Source of the DNA: Panaeolus papilionaceus
Taxonomy: Eukaryota; Basidiomycota; Agaricomycetes; Agaricales
Reading direction: 5' to 3'
Assembly: GCA_015501605.1 (NCBI GenBank)
Contig: JADNRZ010000023.1
Span: forward strand, 682,001 to 746,000
DNA length: 64,000 nucleotides
Positions 13,301 to 25,900 of the stretch are shown piece after piece (the stretch's first letter is position 1; each line of letters starts with the position of its first letter). Both the position numbers and the translations under genes were made by a program. The notes beneath the pieces are model-generated. The model did no database searches and was not told where the DNA came from. It saw nothing but the letters and a program-made list of their open reading frames with translations.

Positions 13301-16168
13301 GAAGACGCCGTCGCAGTCCCAGAAGTTACGCCCGCAAGCGCATAGGAAGGAGGCCAGCGATGCCAGGTCATCCTCCCCTGATATCGAAGACATCCTGTCG
13401 TGCACTCCAAAACCGCGACCTCGCGCAAAGTCAAATGGACGTTATGCGAATTCCTTACTATCACGCTCGTCAACCTCCACCTCCTCTGCTTCTTTCACGG
13501 GCGACAAGGAGAGGACAAGGCTTAGGAGTTTCGCCAGCGTCTCGGCACTGTCTGACAAGAGCTCATTTGAGGGTGTGCCAAGCGCGTTTAAGTCTGTTGG
13601 TGCCAGTGGGAAGAGGAGGGTCAGCGAGAGCAGTGGACCAGGCGCGGGCAGGGAAAGCTGGGTTGATCATGGGTTTGGGCTTCCTGGAGACGAGGAGAGC
13701 CGTGAACGAAAGCGGACCATGTCGAATGAGGTCTCTGAAGGGGGCGATTTTGGGGAGGTTGAGCAGAGGAGGGATGAGTTGGAGGATATGGGTGGTGATA
13801 GTGATTCTAGTTTGGATTTACACACTCCTTTGCCGTATGGATCTTGCTTTTTTTCACTATTTTATGCAACTGACAGTTTCAATAGACACCTTATGTTGCG
13901 ACACGGTTTACTGTCGCCTCATTCAAAGCTCTTACCCCAAAGCGCGTCTCGTGCCACAACTCCTGCTCTAGGTGGTGATGGCAGACCCGGAAGTGGGATG
14001 AGTTTTATGAGTGCTGGTGTGTTCAACTTTTTTCCAGCTCATTAATTTAATAAATATTAATCTACCTCTTACAGCCAACTCTGTGGTCACAAAGTCGGGA
14101 ATCATCAAGGACGAACGAGATACGCCAAAGAGGAGGGTCAGGCATCGGGATGGCAAGCTTCTCAGAGGCGGCATTGGTCTCACCACCGGGTTGGGATGGA
14201 GTGACTCGTGAGTGTCTATTCTAACTCGTGCTTTGTCTTCCTTTATTTCCGGCTCTCTATTTTTGTTTACATGACGTGGGCCGTTGCAAGCTGAGGAGGC
14301 TATTGTCCCGTCAAACCTGAATATCTCTTCATTCTCATGCCTAAAATATTACGTCTTTTTTTATGTCCTGCCTGGGATGTTTATACTGCTTTTGATATGA
14401 CTTCCCTGCGGTTTCTGGCATTTTTGCGTTTGCGAGTTGGCTGTATGTCGTTGGCTGCGACTGGGACCCACCCCCTTCCTTTTTAGGAAGTGCCAGGTGG
14501 GGGTCGATGTTTCTGGTTCAAACTGGATTTCTTCACTGTTTTTTAATCCAACCAGACCCGTTATTTTTTAAGGATGTTCCTTGAACGTCTATTCTTCTTT
14601 TCAGGGAGTATTTTTCTCCAATGATTTTTTTAATTTGTAATCTTGAAATATGGCTCCAAACCTCTACTACCTTCCTTTTTCGGCATTGACTTCTTTTCTT
14701 TCACAAACAACTTCTAACTGTCATCTATTTTTACAGCGAAGACGAAGATGCGCCTTCTCCGCTCACCAGGCGCTTATCACAGCTCAACCTTCAACGTCGT
14801 GCAAGTTCTTCGTCAATTGGAACCAACGTCAGCTACCTCTCCCAATCTGCCAACGGCTACTCATACTCTACCGCCCCTGTTGGTCGTAAACAACCCCACC
14901 CACTCACTCGATCCTATTCATACGACACCCTCAACGACCCATCAGAATTTGGCGCTGTCTCAAGCAAAGACCGAGCCGACCGCTCTCTTTCGCTCGGCGA
15001 GTTTGGAGCTACGCATTACGAAGACGATGAGTTTGAAGAGGATCGGACGCTTCAGAGTACTGGGGAGTGGGCTCAGAGACATCGTAAACCCAGCGCGCCG
15101 CCGACGAGCTGGCATGGACGCGGTGCTCCGCCTTCGGCATCGAGACCTACGTCTGGATCGGGTTCATTAGGCCCAAGTTCGAGGAGGAGTTCTGCGAATA
15201 GCGGGACTGGGTTTGGATATAGGACTAGCACGAGCAGCTTCAATTCGACGCGTGAGAGGTCCGAAGAGGTTGATGAGCACGGCAGGTTGATTGGAGGCAG
15301 TATGACGAAGAGGAGTGGTAGTGGGAGAAGCGTCAACACCAGTGCCAATCGCGAGAGCGTAGGCTCTGCTGCATCGGCGTCGCATTCCTACTCGGGTTCG
15401 GGTTCGGGCTCGAGTGGAAGTATTGGCCCCGTTACACCTCACGATTCCACTTCGTTGACGACAGGGTTGTCGAGTCTTGGGAGAAGGATGGACAAGGAAA
15501 AGAGCCTGCCACCGCTTCCGTCCAGCTTGAAGAAACCTCGCGTGACTAGCGCTAGTTCAACGGCCTCAACTGGTGCCCCAGGCGGTATTCCTCGGCCTAG
15601 GACTGTTTCTTCTACCAGTTCGACAGCGGGTAGTGGATTGAGGAAGCCCAGCGCTGGTTCGATCAATACTAGCAACACCACGACGACGACTACCACAGCT
15701 ACGACTACTAAAGCCACCGCAAGCCCCCACGTTCGACCTTTACAACTTCCGCGTCAAGCTGGTCGTCTCGGAGGTGGAGTTGACAGAGCGCCCGTCCCTG
15801 TTCCTTCGATCTCAACATCCAACTCTGTCACTTCCATTCCTCGATCTCCATCTTCCATCAACTCGCCACCTTCAAGCTCCATCTCATCCATTCGAACCCC
15901 GCTTTCGGCTACCAACCCCCATAGTGGCCTCTCGATTTCTTCCTCCCGCTCTTTCGGAAGACTCTCGTCTTCGACGTACAACTCTGGCTCTGTGCCGTCC
16001 TCGCCTATGGCGCCTCCATCACCCAACCCCATGTCGCCCAACGGTAAACCGCAACCGAGAACGGGAACTGGGATGGTGTACAAGAGCTCCACGTCGAAGA
16101 TGAGGGCTCCGATGGTGTTGTCGTCGAGTACGAGTGTCGGCAATCTTAAAACAATATCAAGGGGTTAA
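10386..16168 (+). CDS. Large Ser-rich protein resembling fungal Nif1-type cell-cycle regulators
   Basis: Exons 10386-13834, 13886-14016, 14075-14207 and 14737-16168 join in frame to 1714 residues. Most of the protein is low complexity: Ser/Thr/Pro-rich, a Gln-rich run near residues 145-165, His and Gly-Phe runs, and many basic-Ser sites, which suggests a phosphorylated, disordered scaffold. The conserved core lies around the three introns. Removing the 51 bp intron gives TPLP-HLMLRHGLLSPHSKLLPQ (about residues 1147-1168). The following exons give DERDTPKRRVRHRDGK and GLTTGLGWSDSEDED (about 1200-1240). From memory this block is typical of fungal proteins annotated as Nim1-interacting cell-cycle inhibitor Nif1; I could not search to confirm. 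The last intron is 529 bp, unusually long. The ORF is open further upstream to 10116, but 10386 is chosen because the preceding DNA is pyrimidine-rich leader and MSTIPTSPPKKRR is a plausible N-terminus. Confidence 0.8.
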
Positions 16169-17095
16169 AATATATCTGTGGATGGATTTAAGTTTCGTCT
16201 TCTTTTTTTGGTTTCTATCTTATATTTGGATTACTGTAACTTCTACTGCTCCCTCGGAGTGTCTTTCATCTATTTTTGTTCTTTTATCTTCATTTGAATA
16301 ATTGTGTGACACTCCATATCCCTCCTTTTTTTTACCACAGAAGTTCGATACATGATATCTCAACAATCGTGAATGGAATGGCATCAATTTTGTATTAATT
16401 TTAACGCTCCTTTTTTGCATAACCTTTTTTCGGTCCTTTTCCTGCCCGTCTGTGTCCTCTAGCGTCCTTTCCCCTCGTCCCTTTTTTTCCGTCGTTTTTT
16501 GTGCACCTACCTTCCTTCGATCTTCAGGATACCCCTTACTCATTCTATCACCATCATTCTGTGTTCTTGGTCTTTCTTATCACACTCTTTGGGTTCCACA
16601 GCTCCGCATTTATTACGTATATGCTCACCGATCAACACAGCAACTCTCCCGGTTTCCATAGAATTTCGGTTCAAACATTTGCTCTACACTTACATACATA
16701 TCTACCACTTTACCTCCCTTTTTTGGATTATTGGATTGTGTTGTTTTATCTTACTTTTGTCGTTGTAGTCCTCGCTCATTATAGTACTCAATACCTCGTT
16801 TTCATTTGCGTGTATAAACGATTTCAATTGTCCGCGACGAAGTCATGACTCATAAGCCGATAGATAACATGCTTGCCGCTGCAGCCGACCCAGGCACAGC
16901 AGGGTTCGAATATCGAAGCTCGAAGCTTAATTTCAGCTAAGACACAAAAGGTAAATTACGGCGTTCTCCGCCTCCATAACTTATCGGTATAAAAACTCGT
17001 TCCTCCCCCCAAAAACATATCAGTATCTTTCTTCTGCCTTCGATCCTCTCTCTTCTTGATCTTGTTTACAACCTTGAAACTACGATACTTGTCCG
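16169..17095. other. Intergenic, pyrimidine-rich
   Basis: Holds the 3' region of the Ser-rich gene, a T/C-rich stretch from about 16430 to 16800 and the promoter of the next gene. The ORFs in the T/C-rich stretch encode only hydrophobic low-complexity peptides in several frames and are judged spurious. Confidence 0.5.
16988..16995 (+). promoter_or_regulatory. TATA box
   Basis: TATAAAAA lies 108 bp upstream of the ATG at 17096 and is followed by a C-rich then T/C-rich leader, a common fungal promoter layout. Confidence 0.55.
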
Positions 17096-18359
17096 ATGGC
17101 TCGCAAGGACAAGGTCGAGCCCGTGGAGAACAAAAGCCCCCACAGCGCTAAAACCCTGCCCAAATTGGAGCGCAAGGCAGCTGAAGCTGCCCACAAGGCC
17201 AAAGTCGAGTCTGCATCCCAAGGGAACAGCGATAGCAAACGAAAAAGAAAGAAAAAAAGTAAAGGCACCAATGGTAAGCACAATGCATCGAGGATCAGCC
17301 CTTTACACACTGGCTTACTGGCTTGTGATAGGCATACAAGCGTCGGAGGAAACCCCATCAGTATCGCCAACTCAGACACCCTCTAAGAAGACGAAACATC
17401 AACAACAACAATCAGAGCAATTAGAAAATACGCGGAAGATACCCTCTTACGAGCTATATGCCGGAACGCAACCTATTACCGACGCCAAGATTTTCTATAA
17501 TGTCTATTCCTTGGGTACACTATTCAAGGATATGATTGGTACCTCCATTTTTACGACTTCTCAGAAGTATGTCTACCTTGTGTTTTTCTTAACAGTTAGC
17601 TCATACTGGGTTTATAGTGGAAGCCAGTGCTTCACTGGTGCGGCGGCCAACGCTATCAAATACCTCATGGAGACGTTAGTCACCGAAGTTGAAGGCGCCG
17701 CTTGGGATCGGACGTCCGTCGGGAAGCTCGCCAAATCGCATATAGCCCCTAAGTCCTTCCAGAATATAATAGAGGGCTCGTACTTCTCAACTTCATACAT
17801 GAGCATCCCAAAGTCTCAGTGGCTGTTTCCGTGGCTGGTAGAATATGCCCACCATCTAGTGAGTAGGATAACATTGCTCGTTATTCTTTCCTTTTAAACG
17901 ATTTTCGAGTCGCACTTTCTAACGATTCTTCTCCTTTAGTTAAATAAGCCCCCTCCAGGGACACACTTATTACCTGAAGAGAAAGCGAACTCGATGTATG
18001 AGCACGCAGACTGGCCACCGCCAAAGACCCCGCAGACTCCGAAGCGACAGAACATCAAGGATCATCCAGTCGAGGCCATGAAAGATCTCCTTCTCCGTAG
18101 TCGCCGCACACTCACAAAGGACATAGAACAACTCTCTTCCTTCCTCGTCAACAAGTTAGGTATCACAATTGAGGAACTCGATATGCTCATGGAGAAGGGT
18201 GGGAATCGGAATGTGCTTGCTGAGGATGTCGTTTTTCACCGCCTGGCCCGCGCTGTGTCGGAGAGAGATAGGGCCGGAAAGTCTACCTGTGGATTAGAGA
18301 AGATCGATGTGTCGATGGAGTTGACTGTGTGTCTTGTAAAGGGGTGGGCGAAAATCTGA
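17096..18359 (+). CDS. Uncharacterised basic protein with a lysine-rich N-terminus
   Basis: Exons 17096-17273, 17332-17566, 17618-17858 and 17940-18359 join in frame to 357 residues; introns are 51-81 bp. The first 60 residues are Lys/Ala/Glu-rich and contain KRKRKKKSKG (about residues 48-57), a strong candidate nuclear localisation signal. The middle part (about 80-220) looks folded, with hydrophobic and aromatic stretches (YELYAG, IFYNVYSLGTLFKDMIG, WLFPWLVEYAHHL). The C-terminal 100 residues include a likely helical segment with RSRRTLTKDIEQLSSFLVNKL. I recognise no domain. A nuclear role is inferred only from the basic N-terminus. A TATA box lies 108 bp upstream of the ATG. Confidence 0.75.
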
Positions 18360-19487
18360 CCATTGCAGATCGTCTCTGGTTTCGTAGGCGATCTCTCATT
18401 GGAGGTTTTGTGGATCCCTCGTTGGTTAAAAGTACAGTAAATATGTTTTATAGAAATTAAATTGAATGCTACTTTATGTTTATGTTTATATCATTTGACA
18501 GTAAATACGATTTTATGCCTCCCAGGGTGCCCATTGCGACCTTATCGGAGTCTCTGTAAAGTCTCCGTTCGATGTTTCCTTACCTTCAATGTCTCCATCG
18601 CAGATCAAGCTTCAGGACTCGGAGGTGACATCATACATAGTAAGCTTCCCACACGCTCTTGCCCTCAACTGAGTTCACTTCAGCCAACGTAATCGAAACT
18701 TGAACATTAACCTCGACATCTTGCATCAATTCACCCAAGTTTGAAAACACGTCGTCACTGTTGTTCAGCAAATCCGTCTACTGGGTCCAGACTAAGCACC
18801 AAAAGAGTGCCCTCCATCTCGAACCTAAAAAGGAACACGGAGGCGTTTTGTTGTTGAGATTAGAGAGACACATGGCACGGTGGGGTCTGTATGTGCGTCG
18901 CGCTCGTCTCCTGCATACTGCATTTCTAACCGTCAACCAAATTACTTTGCTCTATAAAGCTCTGTCACCCTTTATTACGCGAAAGCAAACTACCTGAAGC
19001 GGTGTATTAACATTCCGGCATAAATGTTCCGTAGTTGGTCCGTAATCAGTCAGTGTTGAGTTCAACTACAAGCCGCGAGGCATTTTCAAAATGGCACAAA
19101 GAGGGTGCAACCTCTCCGTTATAAAGGATCTGTCATATTGGTAAGAAGCTTTCGGCGTCATCTACCCCTACCTACCCTCACGATTTCGTGATTGGTCCGT
19201 CGGTATCATTTGCGACTACAACTCTCTTTCCGAGGTTCTTGCCATCGGCGTCACCCTCTATCGAAATCTACTGCCACATGACCTTGTAGGACCTCACATC
19301 TGAAGCCTAATTTCCCGAACCCCATACGCCGACCTGAATTTTCCGCGCCCGGATCTAATCGTTGGCCTGCCACATGCGCCTAGTCTGAATGTTTCTCCGC
19401 ATTATGATCGCAGAGTAGCAGCGAAGCAAATCCGGGGAGGTGTTTCCCTACGTTCTTCCGACGATCAATATTGTTTTAAGCGCGACA
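18360..19487. other. Intergenic; possible decayed coding fragment on the minus strand
   Basis: A minus-strand stretch at about 18636-18785 reads as a protein-like acidic segment (LGELMQDVEVNVQVSITLAE, then NSVEGKSVWEAYY) and ends at a stop. No start or convincing partner exon was found. It may be a gene relic. The rest shows nothing recognisable. Confidence 0.3.
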
Positions 19488-19493
19488 TATAAA
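19488..19493 (+). promoter_or_regulatory. TATA box of the AA9 gene
   Basis: TATAAA 57 bp upstream of the ATG at 19545, in a fitting position for a strongly regulated secreted-enzyme gene. Confidence 0.55.
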
Positions 19494-19544
19494 TTGCTTC
19501 GGCCTTCCTGGACCCATTTATCGTCTAACGAACGAGCCCCCAAT

Positions 19545-21072
19545 ATGCGTCTATCTCGTGCATTAGCCCTCGGAAGTGCAGTAGTAACTGCGTCTGCGCA
19601 CTCTACATTCCAGCAGTTGTGGATCGGCAGCGTCGACGCTGGATCCTCGTGTATCCGCCTCCCATTCAGCAACTCTCCCGTTACTAGCGTTTCTGGTTCA
19701 GTAAGTCTCTTGCGTTTTAGATTTTCTTCTATTTCTGACAACCGCGCTCAGGATATTGCCTGCAATGCCGCAGCCTCAAGCAACGGTGTCTGCCAGATCA
19801 AGGGTGCGCATGCGTTTTTAATATCTTCATAATCTGCGCTGAGTATGGGGCACACTTACAGCTGGTGATACCTTGACCGTCGAGATGCACGCTCAAAATG
19901 GTGATCGCTCCTGCAGAAATGAAGCCATTGGTGGACAGCACTACGGTCCTGTTACTGTACGTGCAACACACACTTTCACCTCATCGTAGGTTAAGCTCTG
20001 ACGGATGGGTATTAGGTCTACATGGCAGCCGTCAGCGATGCTCGATCCGCCTCCGGAAGCTCTGCTAGCTGGTTCAAGGTCTCAGAGTCCGGTTTAGTGT
20101 CTAACAACCCTGATTACTGGGCTGTTCAAGTCCTCAACGTGAGTCACTATCTATGTATGGCATTCTTGGTCTTGCTCATGCATTTTTCATTCGAAAAGGA
20201 TAACTGTGGCCACTATACGTTCAAGGTGCCTTCAGACATTGCTCCCGGCAACTACCTCATTCGTGCTGAGGTCATCGGTACGATATTAATCACTGTATTG
20301 CCGTCATGAAAAACACACTGATTCTCGAACATTCGTTAGCACTGCACGTCGCTGGATCATCCGGAGGCGCACAATTCTACCCCGCCTGCTACCAGGTCAA
20401 CGTCTCTGGCTCCGGTTCTGCGAAGCCACCCACTGTCAAGTTCCCCGGTGCCTACAGCACTAGCGACCCAGGCATTCTTGTCAATATTCACCAGGACCTC
20501 TCGACCTATAAGAGTAAGTCCGCTCTCACGTGGTAGGAAGTTGGAGCTGAAAATATCTTTCATAGTTCCTGGACCCACTCCCTATGGCACCTCACCTGCC
20601 ACCGTCGCAAATACCAAGTGGCCCACCACTGCCACATGGAACACTGCTCAACAACCCAGCACTGTCCCAACCGTTGTTCCCGGCCAACCTACCAACCAAC
20701 CTACCACGACGAACGGCGGAGGTGGAGGCAGCCCAACCACCTCCCCAGCACCCACCGGAGGAGGCGGAGGAGGATCCGTCCCCCTTTACGGCCAGTGCGG
20801 TGGTGTAAGTGCATTTCGCTCATCGGAAAGACGAAGATATCGGCTAATGTGGGTTTACTACAGATTGGCTGGACGTACGTCACCCCATTTCGCATCGCTG
20901 CGATTGCTTTGGTGAAACTGACTCCATTTTTTCAATTAGTGGTGGAACTGTCTGCGCCCAGGGCACATGCAAGAAGCTCAACGGTACGTGTAAAATCTAG
21001 AATCTCTTCGTTACTTCATCTGATAGTAGGGATTCTTGCGTTTCAACAGACTACTACTCCCAGTGTGTTTAG
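19545..21072 (+). CDS. Secreted AA9 lytic polysaccharide monooxygenase with C-terminal CBM1
   Basis: A copper enzyme that oxidatively cleaves cellulose and related glucans outside the cell. Ten exons: 19545-19700, 19752-19803, 19862-19956, 20016-20138, 20199-20277, 20340-20513, 20566-20804, 20864-20874, 20940-20983 and 21050-21072. They join in frame to 331 residues. The signal peptide ends at ASA18, so His19 becomes the mature N-terminal histidine of the copper brace (HSTFQQLW). The second brace His is His96 in GGQHYGP. The second-shell His171 and the Gln180-Phe-Tyr182 motif with the axial Tyr are present. A Gly/Thr/Pro linker (about 235-295) leads to a CBM1 starting at VPLYGQCGG and ending YYSQCV with all four cysteines. 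The CBM is built from four exons, one of only 11 bp. All active-site residues are intact, so an active enzyme is expected. Regioselectivity cannot be read from sequence alone. Confidence 0.95.
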
Positions 21073-21689
21073 ATTCTTGTGCTCACCCTCAAACAATTCC
21101 AGCCTTGAGCTTGAAAGACGGGATTTATATCCTTTGTATAATCAGTGTTCATGTTATCGCAATGTTACTATTACAATTATTCAATCATCCACAATCCGTA
21201 TTCTCTCATGGCGTGAACAGAAAGAAAAGATAACAGATGAGAAAATTCTAAATCCTCGAATACTGGCCTACGGAGTCTGGGAGTTGGAATCTGGGGCAAC
21301 GGTCAGCCATTTGCCGTCGACTGAGATGTCGCGTTGGAGTACCGCTACTGCATTGATTTTATAGATTTTTGAGGCCGATGTCCTCTCACCGAATCGCTGT
21401 GGTCTAATTTTCGAAAAGGATAAAGTGTTAAAACGTTCTAAGGCCTTGTGTATAACCGGGAGTTGTTTGAAATTGCCATCATGAATCAATGGTGGGCGTT
21501 TATATCGAAGCTGTCTAGGGCAGGCCACTTGATTTGGGGTCACGGCTCTGCCTCATTGTTGGTTTCGAGTCACTCCTAGACGACTTCCAGTCACAATCAC
21601 TTCACGAAACATATCGATCCAACTCCTCTCTCTTTTTCACCATCACGATATCAAAATCCCAACAGTGATCCATCGCTACAACACCTAAG
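21073..21689. other. Intergenic between the AA9 gene and the next ORF
   Basis: 3' region of the AA9 gene and upstream region of the ORF at 21773. No other feature seen. Confidence 0.5.
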
Positions 21690-21745
21690 GTAAGAATTAT
21701 ACAGGGGATATTTCGCGCCATCTACTAATAACTCAATACTTCCAG
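21690..21745 (+). other. Probable 5' UTR intron
   Basis: GTAAGA donor, CTAATAAC branch-like site and TTCCAG acceptor, 56 bp, just upstream of the ATG at 21773. Confidence 0.5.
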
Positions 21746-21772
21746 AGCCTCGCTAATCAATTTTTCTCAACA

Positions 21773-22309
21773 ATGCCCAACGAGAAGCCGGCTCACAGGG
21801 CAAATACTGCGCCCCTTCGAGATTCCGCAACTCAGACGATCGAACCCAGGGAAGGCTCTATGGTGAGCGCTTACAGAGTAACGGGTGCAACACACTTCAT
21901 TAACTCCGCACTAAAGCTCTCCGACAAAGTGAAAATTATCAGAATCCTTATTGGACACGATGCGACTGCAAACAAAGCAAACAGCATTGCAAACTATATC
22001 GTCGACTCCTATGGCTATACCCTCGCAGAACTCATTGAGCATTATTACATCGAAAGTTCCGCGACGTGGAATACCGAGTTGATGATTTTCCACTTCGCTC
22101 AGCATTTTCAAACACTCGATCCCGACCAAAAAGAGGAGTTTCCCTTCATTGATCACACAGGTAATCTCTATCAGATTGGCCAAGCGTTCGAGAAAAAATA
22201 CGAGAAAGCCAAAAAGCCAGTTGCATCTGCAGAAGAAGAAGGGCACAAGAAGTCAGAGGGGGCCAGCGTGTGGGGAGTTGTTCAATTTGACCGGGAGATG
22301 AGTCCCTGA
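21773..22309 (+). CDS. Uncharacterised 178-residue protein
   Basis: A single coding exon opening at an ATG in an A-rich context (CAACAATG). The first about 40 residues are polar. The central part has alternating hydrophobic and charged residues suggesting helices (KLSDKVKIIRILIGHDATAN, YTLAELIEHYYIES, LMIFHFAQHF). The tail is Lys/Glu-rich (EKKYEKAKKPVASAEEEGHK). No signal peptide, transmembrane segment or known motif was recognised. A probable intron in the 5' UTR supports transcription of this strand. Confidence 0.6.
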   Translation: MPNEKPAHRANTAPLRDSATQTIEPREGSMVSAYRVTGATHFINSALKLSDKVKIIRILIGHDATANKANSIANYIVDSYGYTLAELIEHYYIESSATWNTELMIFHFAQHFQTLDPDQKEEFPFIDHTGNLYQIGQAFEKKYEKAKKPVASAEEEGHKKSEGASVWGVVQFDREMSP

Positions 22310-22944
22310 TTGGCAAAGGTAGATTCTCACTGTGGTGTCTGTAACAATTTGTTAGTACAATATAAAGTTCCTGTGTGTTTGAAGGCCTTGTACATAGGTG
22401 AGAATAGTGAGGTAATTGAAAATAAAACAGACAAATGAGACTCCAAGAAAATTCAAGGACATCAAATCACCTCAGGCTCATTGTGCTACCGTGACGCTGT
22501 CGACAATCTCTGTTCAATCAATGGGCAGTTGTAATTTGACACTGTTCATTCAAGCTTTAAAACCTCGATTGCACACCATACATACACCACATGTGTTGTC
22601 ACTCTGAGAATTGATTCAGACGGTGGAGGTGCATTAGCCTGCGATATCTACTTTGATGGATAGGCCATGTGTCGAGTTTTAGACTGGAGCATGCAGGTAT
22701 TAGAGGACATCACCATCGGAGTGAGGGCTGTCATAAGCAACAATCAAAATAAGGATCATGAATAATTCTAATTAGGGTGAACAAGTCGGCATTATACAGA
22801 GATGGCGTAACAGCCCATGAGTCCAGTATGTGAAGCTGGAATGTAAACGCTTCTGTTGGAGCATAGTAAGCAGAGGATGTGTGGCGGGAGAGAGAAACAA
22901 GGTAACAGATCGAGACACAAGAGAGAACAAGAACCGCAAAAACA
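22310..22944. other. Intergenic between convergent genes
   Basis: Shared 3' regions of the 21773 ORF and the dynamin gene; nothing else seen. Confidence 0.5.
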
Positions 22945-25900
22945 TCAATTGAGGCCGATTGAGAGAAGCTCTTGACTGGCTAATTCCAGTCTGTTCAGCC
23001 TGCTCAACAGGTCACTTCGAAGGTCGGCATTTTGAGAACTCTCTCTGACAAAGTCCTCGCAGACACGCTCGCCATCAGCACCATTGATTCCCAGAGCAGA
23101 ATACAATTTTAGAAGAAGGCCCTTCTCAGCAGCACGCACAAGCTCAAGGTCGACAGCGATCGGGACGTTGTCGGCGAAGCGTTTGTAGGCAACTAGGGGA
23201 GGCGAAGACAATTCGAGTCAACCCCTAAAGCGAAGAAAAGAAAAGAATCCTACCTTGGAAATACGCTCTAACATCCGCCATGATGTTCAAAGCGGGATCC
23301 ATAGCATCGGGAGGGACGAGCCTCAAAAGATCCTCAGGCTTCATTCCATGCATGCCCATCTCAGCGAGACCGATGAGTACCTTCTCCAAGCCGGTAGGCT
23401 GAGGTGGCGCGGTAACGGCTCGAGGGTCGCTTTCGGCTCGTTTGTTAGTAGCAATCTTGCGGATTTCTTGAGCAGGAGCTGGCGTGGATCGCATGTTTTG
23501 TAGCATTTGGATTTGGGTGAGGAGGTTACTCTGTTGGTACTTTTGTCGAGCAGCACGGTAGTGCGTCAGGAACTTGTTTTTGTAATCTTCGAGGTAGTGG
23601 GTGTTGAGCGAAAATGGCTTGTTCTCCATGTCCAAAAGCCAAAGGACCTTCTTTTTACACTCTTCGAGACATAGGGTTATATGATCTTCGAATATCACAC
23701 TGAAACATTAAATGATAGTTTATGAGTTAGTCCACTGTCGAAAAAGTCGAAGAAAAGGACAAAAGAATGAGAATAGGTATGCTCACCGAACTCGTTGCCT
23801 CAAATGACCCTGGCCGTACTTCGAGAAATGAAGATCAATCAATGTATTGACGTGGTCTTTGACGGTTCGGTGGACTGAGTGACAAAGCTGGAGTGCAGGA
23901 TCGTCCCAGTCTCGCATAATGTTTTCGATGAAAGTCTCCTGAACCACAAAGGGGTAGTGGCCCGGTAGTTCACGAGACCGTGCCCTAGATCCGATAATCA
24001 ATACAGATGAAGAGCTAAACGAAGCACACTAACATTTGCGCCGTGGCCATCACTTCTTCGATGTAAATCTTCGAGTCGGGCAATGGTCGCTTGAGTTCTG
24101 TAGTTCGCTTGACCTGTTTCTGGACCTTCGGTTTTGGCTTCGGTTTCGGCGCTGGCTTCGCCTCCGGTTCCTCCTCCTCCTCCTCATCATCATCATCATC
24201 GTCACTGCCCGCAATATCACTATCGACCTCAGAAGCATCAGCATCATCATCTTCCTCTTCATCGTCCACATTCGATAAGTCAATTGTTCCCGGATGAACC
24301 TCCACGACGCTTTCTGCGTCAGCCTCGTCATCTTCGCTGTCCTCCCCATCGATGCAGTGACCTTCTTCAGATTCCAAAAAAAGGGCCTTCCCCAGATGTC
24401 GCTTGCTCGCAAACTCGCTTTCAAATGGTCGAAAGTTTGGCGCTGTATGACGTATCTTGCGCCGGAAGTCTTCCTGGTACGGCCGGATGGCCTGGATCAG
24501 ACCGAGTGGAGCCGTAGACCGCGAAGTCTTCAGCTTGAGAGGCGGGGCTATCTGCCCTCCGGAAATGTGTTGCTTGAGCTCATTCGTAAACTCGTTCAAT
24601 GCAGTACAGATTGCGCTGCGGGGATCGGATGGAGGTTTTGGAGGGAGCTGTTTGAGCGAATGTCGAACTTTTGCGATTGATTCTGCAACTTCCTTTTGGA
24701 TCCCAGGAAGTCTGAGAACGAAATAAGCACGTTGCTGACACACGTCGTTGCATAGAACATACCTATCCGAGACAAGGTTGGACAATACAAGGCTAAGACG
24801 CTCCACCAGATTCGTTGTGCCCAAATATTTCTTGTAATGAGTGTCGAGACTGCGCCAGGGAGAAGTTGTTGCAAACCACTTTTCTTCGTGGGCCCTCGCG
24901 TCTTCCCATGTTTTGATAGTCTTCGTCTCCTCCGAGCTGAGCTGGCGAACGCAGAACCAGTTGTGCGCAAGACGCTCCTTTGTATTTCGGATGAAGGGTA
25001 GCCAGTTTTCAGCCTCACCATCAGGAATTCTGTCAGGTTTCGTCAGGACGCCTGCGTCGAGCAGAATGAGTCTTTGAGGGAAATATTGATTCTACAAAAA
25101 TGCACGAACCAATGGTCCTTTCTCCTTTCTTGTCGTATTGCTTTGCCAAAGAATGCGCACCTTGATTCTCGAAGTCGGCTTCATAGAGCGAGACTGGTTA
25201 AAATGCGAATGAGAAGTATGAAAACGAATGGCTTACTTTCGCAAGCGACGGTCAGGAGAATGATACAGCTTGGCTTTCGAATATAGCTTGTCACCAGATT
25301 TTTTACGAGCTCGATATCTTGGCTGCTGTTCGTACTACTCGCAATCAAACCTGAAGCATCGCGTCAGTGGGTCCTAATAGCAAAAAAGAAAAAAAGCAAA
25401 AAAAAATCTCTCACCGGGTAAATCACAAAACGACAGGTCGGCGACATCAGGGCCACTAATCTCAAGACTAACAAAATTGGTAGAAAAGTTCAACTCAGAA
25501 CGCCCAGGAGAGCCGTCTTCGTTGGCTGGTAGAGTGCTATTGCCTTTCAAAAAATTTCTGTGCTTCTTGCTTGGACTGAGAATGGCAAGTTGGGCGCGTC
25601 TGAGGCGGTCTTCGACTTCGGATTTGTCGTATATTACCTCGCCGAACTTGTAAGCACTTTGTTTACTAGTATCACAAATATTTCCTCGTTTGTCGGTGAT
25701 GAATCGCAGCGATACAGTGCACTGCCAACGTGAATCACTCCGGGATAAGCGACATTCTGTAGGTACTCTGGAAAATTTTGATATATTGAAGTGGTGCAAT
25801 ATGGGGACGAAAGGGGTTTGATACTGACCTGGTACAAGTCCCTGACTCGCGAGGTAGAGTTATGCCTGAAATGGACTCAATGAGAGAGGACTTTCCAGCA

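Noticed and set aside
16501..16848. Hydrophobic 115-codon ORF that looks like a membrane protein
   Set aside because: Lies in a T/C-rich tract open in several frames at once; the hydrophobicity is a base-composition effect.
16903..16913. GGTTCGAATAT resembling a tRNA B box
   Set aside because: Lacks the closing CC and no cloverleaf could be formed around it.
24050..24517. Several ORFs opposite the acidic stretch of the dynamin gene
   Set aside because: Caused by GAC/GAG/GAT codon runs; the dynamin frame on the minus strand is certain.
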